Source: an uncultured Campylobacter sp.
GTDB lineage: Bacteria > Campylobacterota > Campylobacteria > Campylobacterales > Campylobacteraceae
Length of the DNA: 64,000 nucleotides
Direction of reading: 5' to 3'
NCBI GenBank assembly: GCA_934718785.1
Contig: CAKVAF010000001.1
Coordinates: 1-64,000 of the forward strand
The notes under the pieces were generated by a model. It had not been told where the DNA came from. It was given only the letters and a program-made list of their open reading frames with translations, and made no database searches. Position numbers and translations under genes: made by a program. Positions 36,451 through 45,213 of the stretch are shown piece after piece (positions within the stretch are counted from its first letter, which is position 1; every line of letters starts with the position of its first letter).

Positions 36451-36926
36451 TAGGCTGTGATATAGTCGCTATTTCAAGGATAGAAAAGATTGCAAAAAGG
36501 CACAAACAAGCCTTTTTAGATAAGTTTTTAAATGCGCGCGAGCAAGAGCTGATCCTTAAAAAGCCTTGCTTTGGCGCTTTCAACCCTGCTTTAAACTTCC
36601 CTGTAAATAAAAATTTGAATCAAAATGCTAAAAATTCAAATTCTTATGCAAATTTAAACCCAAAATTTGATTTTGAAAATTTAAATTTCGCTACCCTTGC
36701 CGGACTTTTTGCCGCCAAAGAAGCCGCTTCAAAAGCACTGGGCGTAGGTATTTGTAAAGAATGCTCCTTTTTTGACATTGAAATTTCAAAGTCCATTAAA
36801 GGCGCACCACTCATTCAATTTAGCAATGAAGTGACAAAACGCTTTAAAATCAAACACGCAAGCCTTAGCATAGCCCACGAAAAAGAATTCGCCATCGCCA
36901 TTTGTGCTTTAGAATTTTCTAATTAA
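36447..36926 (+). CDS. acpS: Holo-[acyl-carrier-protein] synthase with insertion
   Basis: Transfers 4'-phosphopantetheine from CoA to apo-ACP. The first motif [14 protein letters not shown] contains the metal-binding Asp, and [13 protein letters not shown] carries the catalytic Glu/Lys. The family is about 115-120 residues; here 159. The surplus is an Asn/Leu/Phe-rich stretch at about residues 36-81, between the two motifs. The start is GTG, chosen because it overlaps the fliL stop in the usual coupled way. Confidence 0.9.
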   Translation: MIGCDIVAISRIEKIAKRHKQAFLDKFLNAREQELILKKPCFGAFNPALNFPVNKNLNQNAKNSNSYANLNPKFDFENLNFATLAGLFAAKEAASKALGVGICKECSFFDIEISKSIKGAPLIQFSNEVTKRFKIKHASLSIAHEKEFAIAICALEFSN

Positions 36927-37020
36927 AATATTAAAATTAAATCAATTGAATCAATTGAGTAAAATTAAATTCCTAGATCAAATCATCAAATTCTAATTAA
37001 AAATTTAAATTTCAAGCCCT

Positions 37021-37149
37021 AAAGACTAAAAAAATAAAAGTTTAAAAACGAGATGTTTTGACCCGCTAGAAACTTAAAATGCTTACGCATTTTAAGTTTC
37101 TAGCGTGAGTAAGCGCGCTAAGTGTCAAGCTTTATAAAATTTAGTCTTT
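37021..37149. repeat. Nested inverted repeat with 19-bp perfect stem
   Basis: Between convergent acpS and the PLD gene, a perfect 19-bp stem (37064-37082 with 37087-37105, loop TTAC) is enclosed by AAAGACTAAA at 37021-37030 and TTTAGTCTTT at 37140-37149. Competing pairings exist: GCTTAC (37081-37086) with GTAAGC (37109-37114), and TAGCG (37101) with CGCTA (37116). A bidirectional terminator is the simplest role, but an element scar or switching RNA is possible. Confidence 0.7.
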
Positions 37150-37172
37150 ATATTAGCTTGAAATTTAAATTT

Positions 37173-38798
37173 TTAAATCTGACTCTCGGGTAAAATTTTA
37201 GATAAAAAATTAAATCCCCTTAAAAAAATGCTTGTATCAGGGGGTTTGGTGTAGATTTTAAAGACGCCGTTTGTATCAAAGCCTTGCCAAGTCGTTTTGC
37301 CATTTTCGCGCACAAGCTGCCACGAATTTTTGGTATCAGCTAGGATATTTTCATTTGCAAGCCTTGCAAATTCGCTATTTTCAAAGACAACGATACTTTC
37401 GGTGTTAAGATTATGAGAGCGCGGATCAAGGTTAAACGAGCCGATCCAAGTGATTTGCTCATCAAAAGTGATGATTTTGCTGTGAAAGCTCGAATTTGAA
37501 CTCATCGTTTTATCCCTTAAATTCGACTTTTTAACGCCGTGATAAGCATATTCATAGACCTTTACACCTTTGTCAAGGAGTTTATCTCTGTATCTTTGCC
37601 ACGCCGCATACACCACAGCAGAATCCACAGAAGCCAGTGAATTTGTAAGTGCCAGCACTTCAATGCCTTTATTTCTCAGCTCTTCTATCATCTTTAGCCC
37701 GTCTTTGCCCGGCACAAAATAAGCTGAAGCGATATACATAGACTTTTGCGTGCTGTTTGTAATGGCATTTAAAGCCTTACTTAAAGGATAGAAGTTAAGT
37801 CCTTGAATTTTTTGTGGCAAATCACCTAGAAAATAAGCCTTGCCCCACGAAATTTCAAAGCCTTTATTTTGATATTTGGCTAGGAATTTTTGCATGATTT
37901 CATCATAAATTTGCCATTTTTGCGGTGCTTTTGAAATCTCATTTAAATTAAGCTCTAAATTTTGCATATAATTTTTCATCGATAGCTTAGATGGCAGCAA
38001 GCTTGCAGGCACGCTTTTTTCAAATTCCCAATAAAGCTTGAAATTCTGCACAGCTTCGCGCGCCACAGGACCTATGAAAATCGCGTCGCAGTCTGTGAAA
38101 TTCACATTTTTATCGGTATCAAAATAATTATCCGCCACATTGCGCCCGCCGATGATGAGAGCAAGATTATCCGCGACGAAGATTTTATTGTGCATTCTAT
38201 GCGTGATGCGCTTAAAATCATAAATCATTTCAGCATAACGTAAGACTTTGTAGCGATTGGCATAGGGATTAAAGATCTTTACTTGGATGTTTGGATGAGA
38301 ATCCAGCGTGATGATGTCCGAAAAATCAGAATCAAGCCCATTATCATCGATGAGAATTTTAACTTCCACGCCACGATTTGCCGCGCGCAACAGCTCAAAC
38401 ATCAAAAGGCGCGACTCAGGGTCGTTTTTGTAAATATAAGTTTGCAAAAGTATGCTTTTACTCGCCATTCTAGCAAGTGCAGCGCGGTGTAATAAAGCCT
38501 CTTTGCCACTAGGTATCAAAATCGCGCCACTTTTATTTGTGTTTTGCTTAAAATCTTGCGTGTGAAGCTTACCTAAAGGCGTATTAAGCGGATCAAAGTC
38601 TTCTTTTACCGGGCTTTGTTTTGCTGTGCTTAAATTCACATCCTTAACATTTGTAACCACAAGCGCGCAGCCTGTAAGATACACACTTGCGACAAAAAAA
38701 GCAAAAAGTGTGAGTAAATAATAAATCACGCTTTGGGTTAAAAAATGCAAATTTGTCCTTTTGATTGATTTGACTTTTTTAATTTTACAATGCTTCAA
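37173..38798 (-). CDS. Phospholipase D-family lipoprotein
   Basis: 541-residue protein with a hydrophobic N-terminus ending in a lipobox (LTGC, about residues 42-45), so it is probably an envelope lipoprotein. Two HKD catalytic motifs are complete: HNKIFVAD followed by GGRN near 200, and HSKIITFD followed by GSFNLDPRS near 445. Such proteins act as cardiolipin synthase-like transferases or phospholipases. The longer, lipidated form here differs from the membrane-spanning ClsA type. Substrate not predictable. Confidence 0.82.
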   Translation of the reverse strand: MKHCKIKKVKSIKRTNLHFLTQSVIYYLLTLFAFFVASVYLTGCALVVTNVKDVNLSTAKQSPVKEDFDPLNTPLGKLHTQDFKQNTNKSGAILIPSGKEALLHRAALARMASKSILLQTYIYKNDPESRLLMFELLRAANRGVEVKILIDDNGLDSDFSDIITLDSHPNIQVKIFNPYANRYKVLRYAEMIYDFKRITHRMHNKIFVADNLALIIGGRNVADNYFDTDKNVNFTDCDAIFIGPVAREAVQNFKLYWEFEKSVPASLLPSKLSMKNYMQNLELNLNEISKAPQKWQIYDEIMQKFLAKYQNKGFEISWGKAYFLGDLPQKIQGLNFYPLSKALNAITNSTQKSMYIASAYFVPGKDGLKMIEELRNKGIEVLALTNSLASVDSAVVYAAWQRYRDKLLDKGVKVYEYAYHGVKKSNLRDKTMSSNSSFHSKIITFDEQITWIGSFNLDPRSHNLNTESIVVFENSEFARLANENILADTKNSWQLVRENGKTTWQGFDTNGVFKIYTKPPDTSIFLRGFNFLSKILPESQI

Positions 38799-39114
38799 TT
38801 GAAGAAATTTTTCATCAAAATAAATTTTTATAATGAAAATTATAAAAATTAAATGAAAATTGAAATTTTAATTTTTGAACTTTCAAATAAATTTTAAATT
38901 ATTGATTCTAATAAAATTTAAACTATTGAACTTCAAATTGCTTTTTTTAAATTTCAAATAAAATTATAGCCTAAATTTAAGCCTTAAAACTCTTTTTTAA
39001 AACAAAGACTTAAAATCAGTGAGAATTTAATTTTTGAGTTTAAACCAAGATAAATGACACAAATTAAATTGTAGTATGTTGCAAGGATAAATAGGATTTG
39101 TCTTAATCATATTT
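38799..39114. other. AT-rich gap without visible genes
   Basis: The 316 bases between the PLD gene and the capsule pseudogene are very AT-rich with runs of AAATTT. I see no repeat module, ORF or strong promoter, apart from whatever drives the PLD gene. Confidence 0.6.
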
Positions 39115-40855
39115 TCATTTTAAGCCTATAAATTCTTTTCTTTCTTTGTGATATTCCTTTCTCATCGCGGTGCTTTCTTTGATAAATTTAAAATACCCGC
39201 CCTTGTGCCAAGTTTTAAGGCCTTGAATAAAATTAAAGCCAAGTTTATAAAAGGCACCATTTTCTACAAATCTCAAAGCTTCGTTATAATCTTCAAGCTC
39301 GCTTAATTTAAAACGACTTTTCATAGGATGAGTTTTAAAATCTATGTAAGTAAAAAGCAAGCAAAAAGGCATTTTTAAAAATCCCAAAAGATTATAAGAG
39401 TTTTTGACCATCACCACGCCAAGCCTGTAAGAAAGGTGATTTTTCATCCTAAAAACAGCACCTGAGTGATAAGGAGTCTCATAAAAAGAAAACTCGGCGT
39501 TCAAATCTTTTTGCGCCCTTTCAAAGCATTTTTTAAAAGTGTGTCAAAGCCTAAATTTAAGGCGATATTTGCCGCCATAAAAGAGATAAATCCGCCCTTT
39601 TTATAATTTTTCAAAAAATCATTAAAAATAAAAGAAAAATTAAAAGTGGGGCTTCTTGAAAAAAAGCTTTTTAAAAACACTTCTTTACGCGTGGTTAAAA
39701 TTTCTTCAAGCAAGCTTTGAATACCCTTAAAATCACGCTCTTTAAACAAAAGCTCGAGCATTAAAATCCTATACACATCATTTTCATTGTCAAATTCTAA
39801 CGCCCTTAAAAGCCATGATTTAGACACGCTCAAAGGCATTTTAAGCTCGCGCGAAAGCCTAAAGCCTTGAAAACAAGCAAAGACATTTTCAAACGCGTGC
39901 GCGCCTTTAAGCTTGCCCGTGTATTTAGCGATGATTTCATACTGCTCACGCGCGCTGAAATAATCATACACCACGCATTCTTCTTTCATCTTGCCCGTTA
40001 AAAGCGCAAGCGTGAAAAAGCCCGAGTTTTTCGTGCAGTAAAACCTGTCCGCATAAGACATCAAGGCATTTTCATAAAGGGCTTTGTGAGCGGGATTTGT
40101 AAAATTTTCATCAAAATCTTTAGAGATGAAAAATCTTTACATATCCTCATCTTTTAAATGAAGCAAGCCACCTAAATGCGACTTTAAGCTTTCAAGCAAG
40201 GATAAATCATCGCTAAAGACGATAATCACTCTGCCTGATTCAAGTTCTTGCTTGATGATTTCAATGGCAAGCGGATAGGCTAAGGCGCGGTGATAGATAT
40301 TATCTTTGACAACGGCTTCTTGATGGCGCTTTTGAAAAAGTGGTCGCCTGCGCGAATGTGTAGGGCGCTAATGCCTCCCCAAGCGCGTTTAAGCGCGCTG
40401 ATTTTATCTCTTGCTTTTTGAAAAAGCGCTTTGATGTCTTTGTGAAAGTCAATTTCATCAAAGATTTTGACTAAACTTTCTTTATATTCTTTGGTGTCAA
40501 TGTCGCTAAAAATGGTATCTAGCCTTTTTTGCGTGATACGATAGGGTGGATTAAGCGCGGGAGTTTTGATAAACTCATTTACACTTTTTCTTTTAAAGCG
40601 GTTAAACTCATCTTTAGCGTTGTTAAATTTATCATTATAACAAAATTTATCAATATTTTCAAGCATGCAAATGGGGGCGAGTTTATTGCCTGCGATAAGG
40701 CTTGGCGAGGTTTTAAAATAATGCCACACAAAGCCAAATTTCAAATCAAAGCGCTTAGCCAAATACAAAGCATTCAGCACAGCCCTTAATCTTTCGCCAA
40801 GCCCATCGTCTCTGCTTGCTAAAATCAATTTTTCATCCATAAAAAGTCCATTCAA
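39115..40855 (-). pseudogene. Degraded capsule/LOS transferase gene
   Basis: Three adjacent open segments join into one ancestral protein of about 580 residues. Segment 1 (40855-40280) begins MNGLFMDEKL and holds a fucosyltransferase-like HIRAGD motif. Just after it, at the T5 run near 40336, one base is missing, and the other frame continues as KRHQEAVVKDNIYHRA. A TAA at about 40133 then interrupts that frame before RFFISKDF. Segment 2 (40064-39501) follows directly in frame. A second frameshift lies in the T4A6 run near 39540, after which the frame reads CFERAQKDLNAEF into segment 3 (39504-39115). Segment 3 carries the MKNHLSYRLG region also found in the GT8 protein at the window start. Two frameshifts and a nonsense codon make this inactive. 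Neither tract is a long homopolymer, so phase variation is unlikely. Confidence 0.85.
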
Positions 40856-40890
40856 AAAAGCTAAATTATATAAAATTTAAGCTTTAATTT

Positions 40891-40899
40891 TGCTATAAT
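40891..40899 (+). promoter_or_regulatory. Extended -10 promoter of dut
   Basis: TGCTATAAT lies 34 bases upstream of the dut ATG, preceded by a T-rich stretch. It is a consensus vegetative promoter of the genus. Confidence 0.7.
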
Positions 40900-40933
40900 T
40901 GCAACAATTTTTTGCTTGAATTTATAAGGATAA

Positions 40934-41629
40934 ATGATGAATAATATCAAAATTTTAACACAAATGCTAGAGCTTCAGCAAAAACTCAACGACGAAACCA
41001 ACGGCGCGGGCTGGGAAGATGGCTACACGAAAGAAGGCAAGCTTATTAGCTTTAGGCGCTGTGTTTATATGGAGTGTGCGGAGCTGATTGATTCTTTTGC
41101 GTGGAAGCATTGGAAAAGCATTAGCGCGCCGACAAATTGGGACAATGTGCGCATTGAGCTTGTGGATATTTGGCACTTTATCCTGTCTTTACTGCTTGAA
41201 GAGTATAATAAAAAGGGCGTGAGCAAAGAAGATATCGCTAAGGAAGTGGCTAGCGTGAGCCTTTTTAATGACTTTTGCAAGGAAGCGGGCGAGCCAAGTG
41301 ATGAAGATATTTATGGCGTGATTAATGATATTGAGCTCATCATTCATAAGTGTAGTGGCTTTGGCTTTGATTTGGGCGAGCTTTTATCGGCATATTTTAT
41401 GCTTGCCATTAAATGCGGCTTGAATTTAGAAAAGCTTTATCAAATTTATATCGGCAAAAATGTCTTGAACGCCTTTCGTCAAAATCACGGCTACAAAGAA
41501 GGCAACTATAAAAAAATTTGGAACGGCAAAGAAGACAATGAAATTTTAAGTGAAATTTTAAAAGAAGAACTTGAATTTAACGCCATTTATGAGCGCTTAG
41601 AAAAAGCTTATAAGGATCTTAATGCCTAG
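40934..41629 (+). CDS. dut: Dimeric all-alpha dUTPase
   Basis: Hydrolyses dUTP to dUMP and PPi, keeping uracil out of DNA. It belongs to the MazG-like all-alpha family rather than the trimeric beta type. The metal-binding ExxE and ExxD motifs are ECAELIDSF (about 45-53) and ELVDIWHF (about 75-82), with KHWK between them. It corresponds to Cj1451 and is 231 residues long. Its stop overlaps the next gene by 8 bases. Confidence 0.9.
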   Translation: MMNNIKILTQMLELQQKLNDETNGAGWEDGYTKEGKLISFRRCVYMECAELIDSFAWKHWKSISAPTNWDNVRIELVDIWHFILSLLLEEYNKKGVSKEDIAKEVASVSLFNDFCKEAGEPSDEDIYGVINDIELIIHKCSGFGFDLGELLSAYFMLAIKCGLNLEKLYQIYIGKNVLNAFRQNHGYKEGNYKKIWNGKEDNEILSEILKEELEFNAIYERLEKAYKDLNA

Positions 41630-42359
41630 CGTTTTAAGCCTTTCTTTGAAAGATTTTTTCACAAAGAAATTTCTTAAATTTGCTTTAATGCCTTTGTTTT
41701 TTGGCGCGCTTTTGCTGGCTATTCTTTGCTATTTAGGCTTTTCTTTTTTGCTTGATTATTTTAATTCTTTATTTGGCAGCAGCGATGAGGCGGGCTTTGT
41801 GGCGTGGATTTATAGCTTTACTCTTGTGAAGCTTTTAATCACGCTTTCAACCTTTTTATTTTCATCTTTCATCATCGTTTTTGCAAGCGTTTTTATCGCC
41901 TTTTTTATCGTGGCATTTCTTACACCCTATATCGCTAAAGAAATCAATGCCAAATACTACCACCACGAGCTTAAAAGCCCCGTGAGCTTACTTAGCGTGC
42001 TTTTAAAAACAGGGGCGATTTTTCTTAAATTTCTTTTCTTTTTTATCTGTGCAAGCGTGCTTTTGCTGCTGCCTTTTGTCAATTTGTTTATTTATTATTT
42101 CGTCTTTTATTATCTTTTTCACAAGCTTTTGATTTTAGATGTTGCAAGCAGCGTGCTTAACAATGATGAATACAAAGCCTTTTACGCTAAAGGCTCGCCT
42201 TTTGAGTTTAAATTCACTACGCTTTGCTTTTATTTATGCTCTTCAACGCCTGTGCTTGGGCTTTTTTTACAAGTTTTTTATGTGATTTTTTTAAGTCATC
42301 TTTTTTATCAAAGGATTTTAAATTTAAAGCCATATTTACAGCTAGAAAGCAAAGTATAA
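41622..42359 (+). CDS. EI24-domain integral membrane protein
   Basis: 245 residues with five or six hydrophobic segments, ending in a short basic and acidic tail. The pattern fits the EI24/CysZ-like membrane family and the position fits Cj1452 after dut. Function in Campylobacter is unknown. Confidence 0.75.
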   Translation: MPSVLSLSLKDFFTKKFLKFALMPLFFGALLLAILCYLGFSFLLDYFNSLFGSSDEAGFVAWIYSFTLVKLLITLSTFLFSSFIIVFASVFIAFFIVAFLTPYIAKEINAKYYHHELKSPVSLLSVLLKTGAIFLKFLFFFICASVLLLLPFVNLFIYYFVFYYLFHKLLILDVASSVLNNDEYKAFYAKGSPFEFKFTTLCFYLCSSTPVLGLFLQVFYVIFLSHLFYQRILNLKPYLQLESKV

Positions 42360-42441
42360 GCTAAAATTAGCTATCATTTTAAGATTAATTAATTTTATTT
42401 GGCTTAAATTTAAGCTAAATTTTTAAGGACATTAAGAATAA

Positions 42442-43239
42442 ATGAACGCTTATCAGGCTATGTTTAATGTAATTTATGCCTTGTTTTTTCGCGAGCTTAA
42501 AACGCGCTTTGGCAAGAACCGCCGCTTGGGTTATATCTGGGTGATTGGCGAGCCTATGGCGCAAATTCTAGTCATTTTGGGCGTGGTTACAGCGATTAGG
42601 CAATACCGCAATTTCCTTATGCCTGAGGGAATTTCTATATTTATGTTTCTAGCCACAGGCATTATTCCTTATTTTATGTTTCGAAGCACAGTAAATCAAA
42701 TGCTTGGAGGTATTGCTGGAAATTTAGGACTTTTCACTTACAAGCCTGTAAAGCCCATCCATGTGTTTATCGCGCGCACCTTGGTGGAATGCTTTATTTA
42801 TTTTTTCATTTTTGTTTTGACGATGATTTTGGTGGCTTGGGTTTTTAATATGCAAGTGTTGCCTTATCGTTTCTTAGAAGTGTATTTTGCCTTTGTAGTG
42901 CTGGCATTTTCTGGTTTTGCTCTAGGGCTATGCCTTACGATTTTAAATCACTTTGTCGAGCCTTTAAAGTCCATTTTACCTTATTTTGTTTTGCTTGTTT
43001 ATGTCAGTTCAGCCATCGTTTATCCTGCTTGGATAGTCCCTGATGCGTTGTTTAAATATCTTTTGTATAATCCTTGGATTCATATTACAGAAACGATTAA
43101 GATGAATTATTTTGAGCATTATCCCGCGCGCGAGGGTATTACATTGATTTATCCTATTATGGTCAGTCTTGTACTTTTTTTTATAGGGCTTTGGGTGTAT
43201 TATTATAAACGACAAGAATTATCGGCGGCAAGACCATGA
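42442..43239 (+). CDS. kpsM: Capsule polysaccharide ABC transporter permease KpsM
   Basis: ABC-2 type permease of the group 2/3 capsule exporter. 265 residues, six predicted transmembrane segments, with the conserved GYIWVIGEPMAQI near residue 30. It overlaps kpsT by 4 bases. The export genes run kpsM-T-E-D-F. The kpsC and kpsS lipid-linker transferases are not in the window. Confidence 0.95.
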   Translation: MNAYQAMFNVIYALFFRELKTRFGKNRRLGYIWVIGEPMAQILVILGVVTAIRQYRNFLMPEGISIFMFLATGIIPYFMFRSTVNQMLGGIAGNLGLFTYKPVKPIHVFIARTLVECFIYFFIFVLTMILVAWVFNMQVLPYRFLEVYFAFVVLAFSGFALGLCLTILNHFVEPLKSILPYFVLLVYVSSAIVYPAWIVPDALFKYLLYNPWIHITETIKMNYFEHYPAREGITLIYPIMVSLVLFFIGLWVYYYKRQELSAARP

Positions 43240-43922
43240 TAAAACTTGACAATGTTACTAAATTTTATCAGCTCAATAATGGCACGAAGCATTATATTTT
43301 CAAAGATTTTAGCTTTGAATTTCCTGATAATTGCTCTATTGGGCTTATGGGTAAAAATGGTGCTGGTAAATCCACGTTGATGAATATGCTAAGTGGCGCA
43401 GAAGTGCCAAATAAGGGCAGGATAGTTACAAATGTGCGAATTTCATGGCCTTTAGGGCTTGGCGGTGGTTTTCAAAGTGCTTTAACAGCGCGCGAAAATG
43501 TGGCTTTTGTGGCTAGAGTTTATGGGTGTCGGGGGCAGAAATTAAAAGAAAAGATTAAATTTGTCGAAGATTTTGCAGAAATTGGCAAGTATTTTGATGA
43601 GCCTATAGGCACATATTCTTCAGGGATGAGATCACGCATTGGCTTTGGGCTGAGCATGGCGTTTGACTTTGATTATTACTTGATCGATGAGGCTGGGGCT
43701 GTGGGCGATCCTAGCTTTATAGCAAAATCACGCAAGCTTTATGAAGAGCGCCTTTCTAGTTCAAAAGTCATTATGGTCTCTCACAATGTGGCTGAGATTA
43801 GGCAGTGGTGCGATAAAATCGTGCTTTTAGATAGTGGTAATATACAAGTTTATGATGACATTGAAGAAGGCATTGCGGTGTATCAGGGCAAGATTAGCGC
43901 ACCGACAAGGAATGTGCAGTGA
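43236..43922 (+). CDS. kpsT: Capsule polysaccharide ABC transporter ATPase KpsT
   Basis: 228-residue nucleotide-binding subunit. Walker A is GKNGAGKST (about 39-47), the ABC signature is YSSGMRSRIGFGLS near 128, and Walker B is YYLIDE near 148. It powers transport of the lipid-linked capsule chain through KpsM. Confidence 0.96.
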   Translation: MIKLDNVTKFYQLNNGTKHYIFKDFSFEFPDNCSIGLMGKNGAGKSTLMNMLSGAEVPNKGRIVTNVRISWPLGLGGGFQSALTARENVAFVARVYGCRGQKLKEKIKFVEDFAEIGKYFDEPIGTYSSGMRSRIGFGLSMAFDFDYYLIDEAGAVGDPSFIAKSRKLYEERLSSSKVIMVSHNVAEIRQWCDKIVLLDSGNIQVYDDIEEGIAVYQGKISAPTRNVQ

Positions 43923-44001
43923 TATTTAAAATTTTTAAAACAATTTCACACTCAAGCATTTGTATCAAAAAATTAAATAGCACGAATTTTAGGAAATTTC
44001 A

Positions 44002-45213
44002 ATGAAAAATAGACTCACAAAGCTAAATCGCAAAGAACTCATGCAAAATTTTAGAAATTTAAAGCAAAGTGGCACAAGAAGCTTTAAAACCATACAAGAA
44101 AACACTTTTGCGCAAAAACTTAAAAATATCTTTATGCTCAGCAGCTTTAAAGCCGTGCTGATTTTAATGGCTTTAGTCGTGTTTTATTATCTTTTCATCG
44201 CGGCAAATCGCTATGTAAGCGAATCAGCCGTAACGATAAAAAGCTCAAACCAAAACTCAGGCATTAATATCAATGGTCTTACTTCACTGCTGGGTGGTTC
44301 TAGCCTTAGCGAAAATGATGATGTCAATTATCTAAAAACTTATATTTTATCGCCTGATATGCTTAAAATTTTAGAAAAAACGATTGATATTCGCAAGATT
44401 TATGAGAAGCAAAAGCTTGATATTTTCTTTTCTTTAAGCCCTTGGGCGAATGAAGATAAATTTCTAGCTTATTATCAAGACCGCATTAAAATCACAGAAA
44501 ACAACGCACTTTTAAATATTCAAGTTGAAGGCTTTACACCCGAATCAGCCCAGCTCATTTCAAAGGCGATTTTAAAAGAAAGCGAGCGCTTTGTCAATGA
44601 GCTTTCTCATAAAAACGCGCGCGAGGATTTAGCCTTTGCTGAGAGCGAGCTTTTAAAATATAAAGAAAAATACCAAGAAGCGACTAATAAAATGATTGCT
44701 TTTCAAAACGAATTTGGCGTGCTAGATCCTACAAAAGAAGCCCAAGATAGAGCAAATTTGCTCGCTGGCATTGAAACGCAAATCGCCACAAAAGAAGCCC
44801 AGCTTCTAGCCATGCAAAGCTATATCCAAGATAATGCCCCACAACTTGTTGTTTTAAAGGCTGAGATTAAGGCTTTAAAAGCTCAGCTTGAAAAAGAAAA
44901 AGCAAGAATCATCTCGCAAAGCAATGCAAATTCTCAAAAACTTAACAATATCGTGGCTGATTTTGAACGTCTTAGAATCGAAGTGGGCTTTGCGCAAACT
45001 GCTTATGAGACTTCGCTTAAAGCTTATGAGACCACGCGTATTGAAACGATTCGAAAGATCAAGCATTTAGTTGTAGTTCAAGAGCCGACCCTGCCACAAA
45101 GTGCGATGTATCCAAGAAAAATTTATAATATCGTTACGATTTTTGTGATTTTAAGCCTATTATTTGGTATCGCAAAACTTGTAAAAACTATCATAGAGGA
45201 GCATAAATATTGA
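44002..45213 (+). CDS. kpsE: Capsule export inner-membrane protein KpsE
   Basis: 403-residue PCP-like protein with transmembrane segments near residues 50-70 and 372-392 and a periplasmic coiled coil between (about 200-345). It links the KpsMT transporter to the outer-membrane KpsD channel. Its stop overlaps the kpsD start by 4 bases. Confidence 0.93.
   Translation: MKNRLTKLNRKELMQNFRNLKQSGTRSFKTIQENTFAQKLKNIFMLSSFKAVLILMALVVFYYLFIAANRYVSESAVTIKSSNQNSGININGLTSLLGGSSLSENDDVNYLKTYILSPDMLKILEKTIDIRKIYEKQKLDIFFSLSPWANEDKFLAYYQDRIKITENNALLNIQVEGFTPESAQLISKAILKESERFVNELSHKNAREDLAFAESELLKYKEKYQEATNKMIAFQNEFGVLDPTKEAQDRANLLAGIETQIATKEAQLLAMQSYIQDNAPQLVVLKAEIKALKAQLEKEKARIISQSNANSQKLNNIVADFERLRIEVGFAQTAYETSLKAYETTRIETIRKIKHLVVVQEPTLPQSAMYPRKIYNIVTIFVILSLLFGIAKLVKTIIEEHKY

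Noticed and set aside
41001..41016. ACGGCGCGGGCT in dut resembling the terminal motif
   Set aside because: Only about ten bases match and they encode conserved dUTPase residues (NGAGWEDG), so it is chance similarity.
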